Shown here: in pieces, positions 30,457 to 41,876 of the stretch
Layout: each line of letters opens with the position of its first letter
Numbering within the stretch: the first letter of the stretch is position 1
Assembly: GCA_015060115.1 (NCBI GenBank)
Contig: SUZB01000010.1
Location: 1-64,000, forward strand
DNA length: 64,000 bases
Origin: Rikenellaceae bacterium
Lineage (GTDB): Bacteria; Bacteroidota; Bacteroidia; Bacteroidales; Rikenellaceae
Reading direction: 5' to 3'
Made by a program: the position numbers and the translations under genes
The notes under the pieces: generated by a model
Seen by the model: the letters and a program-made list of their open reading frames with translations, nothing else
Database searches by the model: none
What the model was told of the DNA's origin: nothing

Positions 30457-31614
30457 ATGCAATTTTTCAACAATATATTAGCCCACTATGGTTGGCAGGG
30501 CCTTGCACTTCTCGGAGTCTTTATCACTCTCTTTGCCGTGCAGTTCTACTACTACGCCATAGCCTACAACCGCATCTACAACTTCCGCCTTGTGCGCACG
30601 CTGAAGAAGCGTTGCAGCGACCCCGGCGTCTCGGTAATCATAGCTCTTCGTGGCGAGAACGAATACTTCCTTAGCCACGAGTTACCCACAATCCTTGCGC
30701 AGGAGTACGACTACTACGAAGTTGTCGTTGTCTACATCGGTGGCGATGCCGACTTCTATGGCGAGTTGCAGCGTATGCGCGAGGTATACCCCCACCTTCG
30801 TCTTACGAAGATGGGTGGCAACGAGCGCCTCTACATAACCACCAAACAGGCTCTGAATGTGGGCATTAAGTCGGCGCAGTACGACAACTTCCTCTTCACG
30901 ATGCCCGGCTCACTACCCCGCTCCGAGCAGTGGGTAAAGGTGATGTCGCGCGGCTTTGAACGAGGTATGGTTGTCGTGGGTCCCTCAGTCCCTGCTATCG
31001 AGGAGGCGGGCTTCCGCCCCACGCTGATGCGCCTCACGGAGATGCACCGCTCACGCAACGCCTTTGCGCAGGCCGTGTCAGGCAGATTTTATTGGGCTCC
31101 GCGCAGCAACTTCGGCTTCACGCGCAAGCTCTACAACTCGACACGCGGTTTCGACCATCTAAACCTCGACCTTGGCGAGAACGACCTCTATATGCAGGCT
31201 ATCGCCAACCCTCGCCGCACTGCTGTGGTGCTCTCGCCCCACGCCGTAACCGTCGAGGAGCGCCCCTCGGAGTGGCGTGATTGGCTGGAGCTAACACGCT
31301 ACAACGACACGACACTGGCCTACTACCCCACTTCGTACAAGACCTTCCGCAACTGGGAGCGTTACAGCCGTATGCTCTTCTTCCTTGTGGCTCTTGTGGC
31401 TCTTGTGGTTTTGCCCACCGAGCTTAAGATTGGCGTGATGGTTGCTATAATCGTGCGTTACCTTATCGTGGTGTGGTCATCGCGCCGTACCGCCCACAAA
31501 CTTGGAGAGAACAACATCGCTTGGCGATATTGGATATATGACCTTATTGGCCCTGTGGTAGACCTTATCATCGAGCGTCGCTCAAGCCGCGAAACAGCAT
31601 CTGCATGGAGATAG
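30457..31614 (+). CDS. Family 2 glycosyltransferase, membrane-anchored
   Basis: VSVIIALRGENEYFLSHELPTILAQEYDYYEVVVVY; terminal TM segments. Confidence 0.82.
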   Translation: MQFFNNILAHYGWQGLALLGVFITLFAVQFYYYAIAYNRIYNFRLVRTLKKRCSDPGVSVIIALRGENEYFLSHELPTILAQEYDYYEVVVVYIGGDADFYGELQRMREVYPHLRLTKMGGNERLYITTKQALNVGIKSAQYDNFLFTMPGSLPRSEQWVKVMSRGFERGMVVVGPSVPAIEEAGFRPTLMRLTEMHRSRNAFAQAVSGRFYWAPRSNFGFTRKLYNSTRGFDHLNLDLGENDLYMQAIANPRRTAVVLSPHAVTVEERPSEWRDWLELTRYNDTTLAYYPTSYKTFRNWERYSRMLFFLVALVALVVLPTELKIGVMVAIIVRYLIVVWSSRRTAHKLGENNIAWRYWIYDLIGPVVDLIIERRSSRETASAWR

Positions 31615-32168
31615 AAGATTATATCGTTGCAACCGACCTACAGCTTGTGGGGCTAGCTTCGGAGGGCGACCAACAGGCCTTCGAGCACCTCTTCACGCGC
31701 TATAGCGAGGCCATTAGACGACTCTTCGAGCAGCGACTTGGCGATAAGTCTACGGCAAGCGACCTTCTGCAAGAGACCTTCATCAAGGTGTACTTGCACC
31801 TGTCGAGCTACTCCGAGCGTTACACCTTTGGGCAGTGGATATATACCATTGCCCGCAACACGCTGATAGACCATCTGCGCAGACGCTCCGACGATATACC
31901 TATCGATGAGAGGTTTCGCTCTCCGGCAGCCTCATCACCCAACCCCGAGGAGTCGGTGATAATCAACCAGAGCCGCACCCATTTTGAGGCATCGCTCAAC
32001 GAGCTCTCGGAGGACTATCGCCGCATCATCGAGATGCGCTTTTTGGACGAATACTCCTACGAGGAGATTGCCGAGAAGCTGGGGCGTCCGCTAAATACGG
32101 TCAAGACACAGATACGCCGTGCAAAGGCCGCCGTATGCAAGATGATTTTGGAGAAGGAGGCAAAGTAA
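31605..32168 (+). CDS. RNA polymerase ECF sigma factor
   Basis: Sigma-70 regions 2 and 4 (ARNTLIDHLRRRS; EYSYEEIAEKLGRPLNTVKTQIRRAK); overlaps the preceding gene by 10 nt. Confidence 0.93.
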   Translation: MEIEDYIVATDLQLVGLASEGDQQAFEHLFTRYSEAIRRLFEQRLGDKSTASDLLQETFIKVYLHLSSYSERYTFGQWIYTIARNTLIDHLRRRSDDIPIDERFRSPAASSPNPEESVIINQSRTHFEASLNELSEDYRRIIEMRFLDEYSYEEIAEKLGRPLNTVKTQIRRAKAAVCKMILEKEAK

Positions 32169-32223
32169 GACGAAGGGCAACGGCAGATAACTAAACCACA
32201 CTTAACGAGCAAGTTACCGCAAT

Positions 32224-32853
32224 ATGAATAGCGAACTAATAAAGCGATATTTTCCTGAGATAAGCCCCAAGCAGGAGGAGCAGTTTGAGCGCCTCGGAGA
32301 GTTGTATGCCGACTGGAACAGCCGCATCAATGTTATCTCACGCAAGGATATGGAGCACCTCTACACGCGCCATATACTCCACTCGTTGGCCATTGCCAAG
32401 GTGTGCCAATTTGAGGCGGGTGCTAAGGTTGCAGATATCGGCTGTGGCGGTGGCTTCCCCTCGGTGCCTTTGGCTATCCTCTTCCCCGAAGTTGAGTTCA
32501 TCGGCATCGACTCTATCGGCAAGAAGATTCGCGTTGTCGAGGGCGTTAAGGAGGGTGCCGAAATCGAAAATTTGCGTGCCGTAAACTGCCGTGCCGAGCA
32601 ACTTGGCGAGAAGGTGGACTATGTGGTATCGCGTGCCGTTACGGAGATGGCACGATTTGTGCCGTGGGCGTGGCAACTCCTGCGCAAAGGCGAGCGTGGA
32701 ACACTCCCCAATGGCATTCTCTACCTCAAGGGTGGCGACTTGGCCGAGGAGCTGGCTTTAACACGCAAGAGATGGGATATTTACGAGATATCATCGATGT
32801 TCGATGATGAATTTTTCGATACAAAGAGGGTGGTTTACACACCTTTCAAATAG
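32224..32853 (+). CDS. rsmG: 16S rRNA (guanine-527-N7)-methyltransferase RsmG
   Basis: NVISRKDMEHLYTRHILHSLAI, VADIGCGGGFPSVPLAI. Confidence 0.95.
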   Translation: MNSELIKRYFPEISPKQEEQFERLGELYADWNSRINVISRKDMEHLYTRHILHSLAIAKVCQFEAGAKVADIGCGGGFPSVPLAILFPEVEFIGIDSIGKKIRVVEGVKEGAEIENLRAVNCRAEQLGEKVDYVVSRAVTEMARFVPWAWQLLRKGERGTLPNGILYLKGGDLAEELALTRKRWDIYEISSMFDDEFFDTKRVVYTPFK

Positions 32854-32916
32854 GTTCGGATAGGTGAATGATGAGAAGTGTTGCAACGAGATTCCGAAAC
32901 TTATAAATTTTAGATA

Positions 32917-34635
32917 ATGAGCAAATTACGACATCTTAGCGAGGCGGAGTGCCAAGAGCTTATGGCACGCGGTTGCTATGCCGAGGATTGGGAGAAAGTG
33001 CTTGTTTCCGACGACTTCGAGACAAAGCAGTTGCGAGCTGTGCGTTTCGAGGGTGATATTGCTATCGGCTCACGCACACGCATCTACGACTCATCTATTG
33101 CCAACTACCATATTGGCGAGGATTGCTATATCGACGATGTCTTGCGTATGGAGTGTCGCCACCGCTCATCGTTTGGCGAGGGTGTCGGCGTGAGTGCCGT
33201 AAACGAGAATGGTGGCCGTACGGCATACCTATATCGCGACCTCACGGCACAGACAGCCTACCTTATGACTATGATGCGTAACCGCCCAGATGCCGTTGAG
33301 CGCATAATAGCGATGATTAAGGAGAGGGCCGAGGAGCACGCCTCAACGATTGCTAAGGTGGGTCGAGGCACAACGATTATCGGCTCACGCTTTATCCGTG
33401 AGGTGAACATCGAGGAGGATGTTACGATTGAGGGCGTTTCTCTCTTGGAGAATGGCACGGTGGGTCGTGGCTCGTTGATGGGTGTCGATGTGCGTGCCAA
33501 GGAGTTTATCCTCTCGGACGATGCTCGTGTCGAGGGTGCTTCGAGCTTGGAGCGTTGCTTCGTAGGCGAGAAGACGATGATAGCCAATGAGTTCACGGCT
33601 GTCGATACGCTATTTTTCGCCAACTGCCACTTGGAGAATGGCGAGGCTGCTGCGGTATTCGCTGGCCCCTATACCGTGTCGCACCACAAGTCATCGTTGC
33701 TCATTGCGGGCATCTTCTCGTTCTTCAACGCAGGTAGCGGCACCAACCAGTCGAACCACCTCTTTAAGAGTGGCGCGGTGCATCAGGCGGTACACCAGCG
33801 AGGCACGAAGTTCGGCAGTAGCGCCTATGTGATGTCGCCATCTATCGAGGGCCCCTATACGGTCGTTCTCGGTCGCCATACACGCCACCACGACACGCAG
33901 GATATGCCCTTCTCATATCTTATCGAGGATGGTGGTCAAAGCTCGTTGATGCCGGGTCTTTCGCTCAGGAGCTACGGTACGGTGCGCGATATCGAGAAGT
34001 GGAAACAGCGCGATAAGCGAACAGTGAAGCGCGACAACATCCACTTTGCCGAGTTCAACCCCTTCTGCACGGGTAAGATGTTGCGTGGCGTGGATGCCCT
34101 TACGCGAATGCGCGAGATAGACCCTGAAGCGAAGAGCTACACCTACAACCGCACGATTATCCGTGCCTCGATGCTCTCGCGTGGCATCAAGCTCTACAAT
34201 AGCGCCATTGCCGCATCGTTGGGCTCTATGCTCCGCGATGGCGATTATAGCAAGGCCAAGTGCGATGGCACGGAGTGGATAGATGTGGCGGGTCAGTACC
34301 TGCCGTTGGGCGATGTGGAGCAGTTGCTTCGCGACATTGCCAATGAAGAGCTATCGTTGGAGGGTATCAAGGCTCGTTTCGATGAGAAGATGGAGGAGTA
34401 CAATGATATGGCGGCAGCCTATGCCCTCGATATTCTCGCTCGTTTGTTGGGTCATACGCCCGATGAGAGGGAGATAGAGGAGATTATCGCCACCTCAGAC
34501 AATATTTTAGCGCGTATGCGCGAGGCTACGGATGCCGACCGCAAGCGCGACGAGGGCGAAGATATGATGGTGGGCTACGGCTACGACTTCCGTGACGAGA
34601 GTGAGAAGATTGCCGACTTCAAGGCCACCAGATAG
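32917..34635 (+). CDS. DUF4954-like protein with left-handed beta-helix features
   Basis: 572 aa, hexapeptide-like motifs; assignment from memory. Confidence 0.65.
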   Translation: MSKLRHLSEAECQELMARGCYAEDWEKVLVSDDFETKQLRAVRFEGDIAIGSRTRIYDSSIANYHIGEDCYIDDVLRMECRHRSSFGEGVGVSAVNENGGRTAYLYRDLTAQTAYLMTMMRNRPDAVERIIAMIKERAEEHASTIAKVGRGTTIIGSRFIREVNIEEDVTIEGVSLLENGTVGRGSLMGVDVRAKEFILSDDARVEGASSLERCFVGEKTMIANEFTAVDTLFFANCHLENGEAAAVFAGPYTVSHHKSSLLIAGIFSFFNAGSGTNQSNHLFKSGAVHQAVHQRGTKFGSSAYVMSPSIEGPYTVVLGRHTRHHDTQDMPFSYLIEDGGQSSLMPGLSLRSYGTVRDIEKWKQRDKRTVKRDNIHFAEFNPFCTGKMLRGVDALTRMREIDPEAKSYTYNRTIIRASMLSRGIKLYNSAIAASLGSMLRDGDYSKAKCDGTEWIDVAGQYLPLGDVEQLLRDIANEELSLEGIKARFDEKMEEYNDMAAAYALDILARLLGHTPDEREIEEIIATSDNILARMREATDADRKRDEGEDMMVGYGYDFRDESEKIADFKATR

Positions 34636-34698
34636 GCTAAAACAACTTAACAAAAAGATAGAAACAACTTATTATAATTAACTTAAAACTTTAAGGTT

Positions 34699-35628
34699 AT
34701 GGAGAAAGTAAAAGTATTGATTATTGGTAGCGGCCCCGCTGGTTACACCGCTGCAATCTACACATCACGCGCCAACCTCTCACCCGTGCTGTACGAGGGT
34801 ATCGAGCCCGGTGGTCAGCTCACCACAACTACCGAGATTGAGAACTTCCCCGGCTACCCCGAGGGTATCACCGGCACTGCTATGATGGAGGATTTGAAGA
34901 AGCAGGCACAGCGCTTTGGTGCAGATGTTCGTCGTGGTATCATCACCGACCTCGACCTGTCGCAGCGCCCCTTCAAGGTTAAGGTTGATCACGAGCACGA
35001 GATTGAGGCTGAGGCTATCATCGTATCTACTGGTGCATCGGCTAAGTACCTCGGTTTGGAGTCTGAGGCTAAGTTCCGTGGTATGGGCGTTAGCGCTTGC
35101 GCTACTTGCGACGGTTTCTTCTATCGCAAGAAGGATGTAGCCGTTGTTGGTGGTGGCGACACCGCTTGCGAGGAGGCTACCTACCTTGCATCTATCTGCC
35201 GCAAGGTATACCTTATCGTTCGTAAGAACTACTTGCGTGCTTCGAAGGCTATGCAGGAGCGTGTATTCAACACTCCCAACATCGAGGTTCTGTTTGAGCA
35301 CAACACCAAGGAGGTTTTGGGTGACGAGAACGGCGTAACTGGCGCACTTCTCTACCACAGCGAGACCAAGGAGGAGCGCACTATCGACATTATGGGCTTC
35401 TTCCTCGCTATCGGCCACAACCCCAACACCGAGTTCCTCAAGGGTCAGTTGGAACTTGACGAGCAGAAGTACATCAAGGTTGTTCCTGGCACATCTAAGA
35501 CATCTGTAGAGGGCGTATTCGCCGCTGGTGATGTTAAGGATCCCCACTATCGTCAGGCTATCACTGCCGCAGGTTCGGGCTGTATCGCAGCTCTCGACTG
35601 CGAGCGTTGGTTGCTCTCGCAGAACTAA
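34699..35628 (+). CDS. trxB: Thioredoxin-disulfide reductase
   Basis: GSGPAGYTAAIY, CATCDGFF, GGGDTACEEA. Confidence 0.96.
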   Translation: MEKVKVLIIGSGPAGYTAAIYTSRANLSPVLYEGIEPGGQLTTTTEIENFPGYPEGITGTAMMEDLKKQAQRFGADVRRGIITDLDLSQRPFKVKVDHEHEIEAEAIIVSTGASAKYLGLESEAKFRGMGVSACATCDGFFYRKKDVAVVGGGDTACEEATYLASICRKVYLIVRKNYLRASKAMQERVFNTPNIEVLFEHNTKEVLGDENGVTGALLYHSETKEERTIDIMGFFLAIGHNPNTEFLKGQLELDEQKYIKVVPGTSKTSVEGVFAAGDVKDPHYRQAITAAGSGCIAALDCERWLLSQN

Positions 35629-35638
35629 TTCGTAGGGA

Positions 35639-36559
35639 ATGTCATTTAGCGTAACCATATTAGGAAACGCTTCTGCTAAACCTACACCCACCCATCACCC
35701 ATCGGCACAGGTCGTAAACCTCAACGAGCAATACTACCTTGTGGATGCAGGTGAGGGCGTACAACAGCAGCTCATAAGGCGCGGTATTAACCCACTGCGC
35801 CTTAGGGCTGTATTTCTGTCGCACCTACATGGCGACCACTGCTTCGGCATCTTTCCGCTAATCTCGACACTTGGGCTCTATGGCAAGCGCACACCTCTGG
35901 ATGTTTACGCTCCAGCCCCCTTTGGCGAGATTTTGGCGTGCCACCTACGCTACTTCGACAAGGATTTGCCCTACGAGGTGGTGTGGCACGAGGTAGATAC
36001 CACCAAGCACCAGATAATAATGGAGAACAGCACCTTAGAGGTGTGGTCAATACCTTTGCGCCACCGTGTTCCCACATCGGGTTATCACTTCAAAGAGAAG
36101 CAACCGGGGCTAAATGTCGAGAAGTACAAAATCGAGAAATATGCACTCTCGATAGCCGAGATTGTGGCGGCCAAGCGTGGCGAGGATATTGTGCGCGATG
36201 GCGAGGTAATCGCCAACAGCGACCTTACCTACACACCCTACAAGGCACGCTCCTACGCCTACCTCTCGGATACCAACTACTCGGCACGCGCTGCCGAGAG
36301 AGTACAGGGCGTAGACCTTCTCTACCACGAGGCAACCTATTCGGCAGAGCTTGGCTCTACGGCCAAGGAGCGCGGTCATTCGACCACAGCCGATGCAGCT
36401 AAGGTGGCCACTAAGGCAGAGGCTAAGCGACTAATTATCGGGCACTTCTCGTCACGATACAAGGAGCCAGAGAGGCTTCTGGAGGAGTGTCGCGCAATTT
36501 TTGAAAACAGCTATCTCGCCTCGGAAGGCGAGACATTCTACATTGAGGAAGTACGATGA
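35639..36559 (+). CDS. rnz: Ribonuclease Z
   Basis: FLSHLHGDHCFGIFPL, YHEATY, GHFSSRY. Confidence 0.94.
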   Translation: MSFSVTILGNASAKPTPTHHPSAQVVNLNEQYYLVDAGEGVQQQLIRRGINPLRLRAVFLSHLHGDHCFGIFPLISTLGLYGKRTPLDVYAPAPFGEILACHLRYFDKDLPYEVVWHEVDTTKHQIIMENSTLEVWSIPLRHRVPTSGYHFKEKQPGLNVEKYKIEKYALSIAEIVAAKRGEDIVRDGEVIANSDLTYTPYKARSYAYLSDTNYSARAAERVQGVDLLYHEATYSAELGSTAKERGHSTTADAAKVATKAEAKRLIIGHFSSRYKEPERLLEECRAIFENSYLASEGETFYIEEVR

Positions 36560-37296
36560 CCAAGGCCGAAATACAGTTTGTCCGCTCGCTTGCGGATAAG
36601 CGCACACGCGATGAGGAGCGATTGTTTATCGCCGAGGGCAAGAAGCTTATCGACGAGATTGAGCAATCGAAGCTCACCATTCGTCGTATCTACACCACAC
36701 GCCCCGACTTTACGGGCAGTAATGTCGAGATTGTGGACAAGAAGACGATGGAGCGTATCACGCAGCTAAAGTCAGCTTCGGACTCGTTGGCTATCGTCGA
36801 GCAACCTCGCCACAGGCTTGACAGCAAAGCACTTAAGGGCAAGCTTACTCTCGCCCTTGATGGCGTGCAGAACCCCGGCAACCTCGGCACAATCATCCGC
36901 CTTGCCGACTGGTTTGGCATCGAAAATATCATCTGTTCAACCGAGTGTGCCGACCTCTTCAACCCCAAGGTTGTGCAGGCCACGATGGGTGCTATCTTGC
37001 GTGTTAAGGTGCACTACACACACTCCCTCGCCTCAATTTTGCACGATGCCGAAGAGAGCGGATTGGCCATCTACGGCACGCTGCTCGATGGCGAGAATAT
37101 CTACTCCGAAGAGTTGCTCACAGAGGGCATTATCGTTATGGGCAACGAGGGTCGAGGCCTCAGCGATGAGTGCCGTAACGAGCTTACGCACAAACTCTTT
37201 ATCCCACCCTACCCTGCCGATGCTCCGACCTCCGAGTCGCTCAATGTGGCTATGGCTACGGGCATCATTCTTGCCGAGTTCCGCCGTCCAAGATAG
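36556..37296 (+). CDS. TrmH/SpoU family RNA methyltransferase
   Basis: DGVQNPGNLGTIIRLADWFG, MGNEGRGLS, SLNVAMATGIIL. Confidence 0.93.
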   Translation: MTKAEIQFVRSLADKRTRDEERLFIAEGKKLIDEIEQSKLTIRRIYTTRPDFTGSNVEIVDKKTMERITQLKSASDSLAIVEQPRHRLDSKALKGKLTLALDGVQNPGNLGTIIRLADWFGIENIICSTECADLFNPKVVQATMGAILRVKVHYTHSLASILHDAEESGLAIYGTLLDGENIYSEELLTEGIIVMGNEGRGLSDECRNELTHKLFIPPYPADAPTSESLNVAMATGIILAEFRRPR

Positions 37297-37395
37297 CAGA
37301 CCGAGCGGGAATATTCAAAGCATCGCACATTTTTCTCAATTTTTCTTGTTGCATTCCTATCTTTTTCGTATATTTGTACTTTAATAGTTAAAGTA

Positions 37396-38487
37396 ATGAG
37401 CAAACTAAAGATAGGAATTACCCAGGGCGACACCAACGGTGTTGGCTGGGAGATTATCCTCAAAATATTTTCAGACAATCGTCTTACCGAGCTCTTCACG
37501 CCTGTGGTCTATGGCCATAGCGCTGCTGCAGCATACTACCAGAAGCCCCTCAAGGCGTTGGAGTACGAGCCCGTGAAGTTCAATATTGTGGACTCAGCAG
37601 AGCGTGCTCAGGCAGGCAGAGTAAACCTTGTAGAGTGTGGCAAGGAGCTATCTATCACACCCGGCAAGCCCTCAAAGGTGGGTGGCGAGGCTGCGGCTAT
37701 CGCCCTTCGCAAGGCTATCGACGACCTTAAAGATGGTGCTATCGACGCCCTTGTAACAGCACCTATCGACAAGGAGATGATTCAGAGCGCCGAGTTCAAC
37801 TACACCGGCCACACCGAGTTTTTGGCCAAGGAGCTTGACGGCACACCGCTGATGATTATGACCTCGGAGCTCATGCGCGTAGGTCTTACAACAATACATA
37901 TCCCCGTGTCGCGCGTTGCGGAGGTACTCACAAAGGAGCTTATCGTGGAGCGCATCGGCCAGATGAATAGCTCTATGAAGCAGGACTTCGGCATCGTGCG
38001 CCCCAAGGTTGCAGTCTTGGCACTCAACCCCCACGCAGGCGATGGTGGTCTCTTGGGCAAAGAGGAGGAGGAGGTTATCAAGCCCGCCATTGTCGAGGCA
38101 TACGAGAGTGGCATCCTCGCCTTTGGCCCCTTTGCTGCCGACGGTTTCTTCGCTTCGGGAGCATTCAGACGCTACGATGCTATCTTGGCGATGTACCACG
38201 ACCAAGGCTTGGCTCCGTTCAAGACCCTTACGCCCAATGGCGTGAACTTCACCGCCTCGCTTTCGGCAGTTCGCACATCTCCCGATCATGGTGTGGCATA
38301 CGACATTGCAGGTCGCTGTATCGCCGACGAGAGCTCTATGCGCAACGCCATCTACGCGGCTATCGACATTGTTCGTCGTCGTGACGAGTGGGAGGAGTGG
38401 AACGAGAACCCCTTGGAGCACTTCGAGAGAGAGAAGGGTCGTGATATCTCGATTAAGGATTTGCCCGAAACGGAGCATAATGACTAA
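37396..38487 (+). CDS. pdxA: 4-hydroxythreonine-4-phosphate dehydrogenase
   Basis: ITQGDTNGVGWEI, GHTEFLA, LNPHAGDGG, MYHDQGLAPFKTL. Confidence 0.95.
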   Translation: MSKLKIGITQGDTNGVGWEIILKIFSDNRLTELFTPVVYGHSAAAAYYQKPLKALEYEPVKFNIVDSAERAQAGRVNLVECGKELSITPGKPSKVGGEAAAIALRKAIDDLKDGAIDALVTAPIDKEMIQSAEFNYTGHTEFLAKELDGTPLMIMTSELMRVGLTTIHIPVSRVAEVLTKELIVERIGQMNSSMKQDFGIVRPKVAVLALNPHAGDGGLLGKEEEEVIKPAIVEAYESGILAFGPFAADGFFASGAFRRYDAILAMYHDQGLAPFKTLTPNGVNFTASLSAVRTSPDHGVAYDIAGRCIADESSMRNAIYAAIDIVRRRDEWEEWNENPLEHFEREKGRDISIKDLPETEHND

Positions 38488-38515
38488 TGAGTTGTTAGTT
38501 TTTAGTTGTTAGATT

Positions 38516-38734
38516 ATGCGACAGGATATTAGACTTATTATCAGCATCGTTATCAGCGCTGTATTGTTGGGTTTGGTGGTTGTATATTGCATCAACGCTT
38601 GGATGCCCACCGAGCCTAACGCCTGGATTTTGTGGGGCGCTTCGGTGGCAGTTGGCATTTCGGCCATCTACCGCATCTCGAACCTCGCCAAGGCGCTGGG
38701 TATGCTCAAGAGCGACAACAAAGAGAAAGAGTAA
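38516..38734 (+). CDS. Small two-TM membrane protein, unknown
   Basis: 72 aa with two hydrophobic segments, between pdxA and thrS on the same strand. Confidence 0.6.
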   Translation: MRQDIRLIISIVISAVLLGLVVVYCINAWMPTEPNAWILWGASVAVGISAIYRISNLAKALGMLKSDNKEKE

Positions 38735-38826
38735 AACACGGAGTGCAGCTGAGTAGTAATCCGTCTCGTTATTGTGGAGCTACGAAGGCACTCGAAACAT
38801 AAACAATTAAAAAACATTATTTAGTT

Positions 38827-40770
38827 ATGGTTAAAGTAACCTTCCCCGATGGCTCAGTAAGAGAGTTTGCCAAAGGGACTACTGCCTTTCAGGTAGCAGA
38901 GAGCATCAGCCCTCGTTTAGCTGCTGACTCACTGGCTGCTGAGGTAAATGGCGCAACCGTAGATATGATGCGCCCTATCGATTGTGATTGTACAATCAAA
39001 TTCTTTAAGTGGGACGACGCCGAGGGCAAGCACGCCTTCTGGCACACCTCATCACACCTCTTGGCTGAGGCGTTGGAGGCACTCTACCCCGGCATTAAGT
39101 TCGGTATCGGTCCCGCTATCGACAACGGTTTCTACTACGATGTGGACTCACCGGTGGCTATCACAGAGGCTGACCTTGCTACCATCGAGCAGAAGATGGT
39201 AGAGCTTTCGCGCAACAAGGAGCAGCTCGTGCGCACCGAGGTATCGAAGGCCGAGGCGTTGAAGACCTTCACCGAGAAGGGCGACCGGTACAAGGTTGAG
39301 CTTATCACCGACCTTGAGGACGGCACTATCTCGTTCTACACCAACGGCGCATTCACCGACCTCTGTCGTGGTCCTCACATCCCCAATACAGGCTATATCA
39401 AGGCTATCAAGCTCACCTCGGTTGCTGGTGCTTACTGGCGCGGTAACGAGAAGAACAAGATGCTCACCCGTATCTACGGCGTATCGTTCCCCAAGAAGTC
39501 GATGCTCGACGAGCACCTCGCACTGTTGGAGGAGGCTAAGAAGCGCGACCACCGTAAGCTCGGCAAGGACCTTGAGCTCTTCATGTTCTCACAGCGCGTA
39601 GGTCAGGGCTTGCCTATGTGGTTGCCCAAGGGTGCTGAGTTGCGCGACCGCTTGGAGCGTTTCCTCCGCCAGATTCAGAAGGAGTACGGCTACCAGCAGG
39701 TTATCACACCTCATATCGGTAACAAGGATTTGTATGTTACCTCAGGCCACTATGCTAAGTATGGCAAGGACTCATTCCAGCCTATCCACACACCTTTCGA
39801 GGGTGAGGAGTACCTGTTGAAGCCTATGAACTGCCCCCACCACTGCGAGATTTACCGCTCTAAGCCCCGCTCATACAAGGATCTCCCTGTACGCTTGGCT
39901 GAGTTCGGTACCGTATATCGCTACGAGCAGTCTGGTGAGTTGCACGGCCTAACCCGTGTTCGCTCGTTCACTCAGGACGATGCCCACCTCTTCGTGCGCC
40001 CCGACCAGCTCTTGGAGGAGTTCGAGAAGGTTATCGACATCGTATTGTATATCTTCCGCACCTTGAAGTTCGACAACTACAACGCACAGATTTCGTTGCG
40101 CGACCCCAACAACAAGGAGAAGTATATCGGCTCTGACGAGAACTGGGAGAAGGCAGAGGCAGCTATCATCAAGGCTTGCGAGGATAAGGGTCTTAAGACC
40201 ACTGTTGAGCTTGGCGAGGCAGCGTTCTATGGTCCTAAGCTCGACTTTATGGTTAAGGATGCCCTTGGCCGTAGCTGGCAGCTTGGCACAATTCAGGTAG
40301 ACTACAACCTTCCCGAGCGCTTCGACCTTACTTTCAAGGGCTCTGACGACAAGCTCCACCGCCCCATCATGATTCACCGTGCACCATTTGGCTCTATGGA
40401 GCGTTTCGTAGCCGTACTTTTGGAGCACACCGGCGGTAAGTTCCCCTTGTGGCTCACTCCCGATCAGGTGGTTGTATTGCCCATCTCGGAGAAGTTCAAC
40501 GACTATGCCGAGGAGGTAGCACGCGAGCTTAACGCTCAGGATGTGCGTACACAGATTGACGACCGCAACGAGAAGATTGGCCGTAAGATTCGTGATAACG
40601 AGCTTAAGCGTATCCCCTACCTGCTCATCGTAGGTGAGAAGGAGGCTCAGGAGCGCAAGGTGTCGGTACGAGCACAGGGCGAGGGCGACAAGGGTCAGAT
40701 GACCATCGAGGAGTTTGCCCAGTTTATGAAGCAGCTCGTAGCCAACGAGATTGAGGCTAACAAGGCATAA
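38827..40770 (+). CDS. thrS: Threonyl-tRNA synthetase
   Basis: TGS domain, class II motifs [33 protein letters not shown]. Confidence 0.97.
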   Translation: MVKVTFPDGSVREFAKGTTAFQVAESISPRLAADSLAAEVNGATVDMMRPIDCDCTIKFFKWDDAEGKHAFWHTSSHLLAEALEALYPGIKFGIGPAIDNGFYYDVDSPVAITEADLATIEQKMVELSRNKEQLVRTEVSKAEALKTFTEKGDRYKVELITDLEDGTISFYTNGAFTDLCRGPHIPNTGYIKAIKLTSVAGAYWRGNEKNKMLTRIYGVSFPKKSMLDEHLALLEEAKKRDHRKLGKDLELFMFSQRVGQGLPMWLPKGAELRDRLERFLRQIQKEYGYQQVITPHIGNKDLYVTSGHYAKYGKDSFQPIHTPFEGEEYLLKPMNCPHHCEIYRSKPRSYKDLPVRLAEFGTVYRYEQSGELHGLTRVRSFTQDDAHLFVRPDQLLEEFEKVIDIVLYIFRTLKFDNYNAQISLRDPNNKEKYIGSDENWEKAEAAIIKACEDKGLKTTVELGEAAFYGPKLDFMVKDALGRSWQLGTIQVDYNLPERFDLTFKGSDDKLHRPIMIHRAPFGSMERFVAVLLEHTGGKFPLWLTPDQVVVLPISEKFNDYAEEVARELNAQDVRTQIDDRNEKIGRKIRDNELKRIPYLLIVGEKEAQERKVSVRAQGEGDKGQMTIEEFAQFMKQLVANEIEANKA

Positions 40771-40805
40771 TTCGATAACACAAGTATAACTAACAATTAA
40801 CTAAT

Positions 40806-41423
40806 TTGGCAGGACAATTTCCATTCCGCCCGCGTCCACAGCAGACGCCGGGGAATAACCAGCAGCAAAACAATCAGCAGAGAGATCCTCGCGGTCGTCG
40901 CCCGCAGCAGGAGAATCCCAATCGCATCAACGACGAGATTACAGCACCCACCGTGCGTGTTGTAGGCGAGAATGTTGAGCCCAACCTCGTGTTGCCCATC
41001 AAGGAGGCTATCCACCTCGCTGATGAGATGGAACTCGACCTTATTGAGATCTCTCCCAAGGCCGATCCTCCGGTATGCCGCATCGCCGACTACCAGAAGT
41101 TCCTCTACCAGCAGAAGAAGAAGGCCAAGGAGATCAAGGCAAAGCAGGTAAAGGTTGTTGTCAAGGAGATTCGTTTTGGTCCGCAGACCGACGACCACGA
41201 CTACAACTTCAAGCTTAAGCATGCCGAGAACTTCCTCAAGGAGGGTGCAAAGGTTAAGGCCTATGTATTCTTCCGTGGTCGTTCGATTGTCTTCAAGGAG
41301 CAGGGCGAGATTCTGCTGTTGCGCTTTGCCAACGACCTCGAGGAGTTGGCTCGTGTAGAGCTGATGCCTAAGCTCGACGGCAAGAAGATGAATATGATTC
41401 TTGCACCTAAGTCCAAGAAGTAA
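40806..41423 (+). CDS. infC: Translation initiation factor IF-3 (TTG start)
   Basis: [45 protein letters not shown] at 40806 with in-frame TAA at 40791. Confidence 0.96.
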   Translation: MAGQFPFRPRPQQTPGNNQQQNNQQRDPRGRRPQQENPNRINDEITAPTVRVVGENVEPNLVLPIKEAIHLADEMELDLIEISPKADPPVCRIADYQKFLYQQKKKAKEIKAKQVKVVVKEIRFGPQTDDHDYNFKLKHAENFLKEGAKVKAYVFFRGRSIVFKEQGEILLLRFANDLEELARVELMPKLDGKKMNMILAPKSKK

Positions 41424-41876
41424 TCTCTTGTGATAAGGAGTCATCGACGACTCTTTTAGTCAAAAGAGCGGATGGGAAAATTTCCCGTCCGCTCTTTGTA
41501 GTTGTTAGTTTTTAGTTGTTAGAGTTGCGCTCCGTTGGAGTGCCAGCTAACGCTGAGGGGTACATGTGGCACGAGTGGCACAAGGGGAGTTAGAGCGTGG
41601 GCGCTAACCTTAAGTTGGGTAAGACTATCAAGGTTCTTGCTAACCTTACCACCCCTTTTGCCCCTTGGGGCTTTAGCCCGCAGGCGAAACGCCTGCAATC
41701 TTTTTTAAGACCATTAGGACTTTAAGACCTTAGGACCATACGAGGTCGGGCATCATATTGTCCTACTTGTCCTATTGGTCTTACTTATCCGAAAAAAATC
41801 TAACAACTAATAACTAACAACTCTTTTTTCCCTCCTCCATTTCCATATTTCTATTTTTATTTATAATTTTGTAGGT

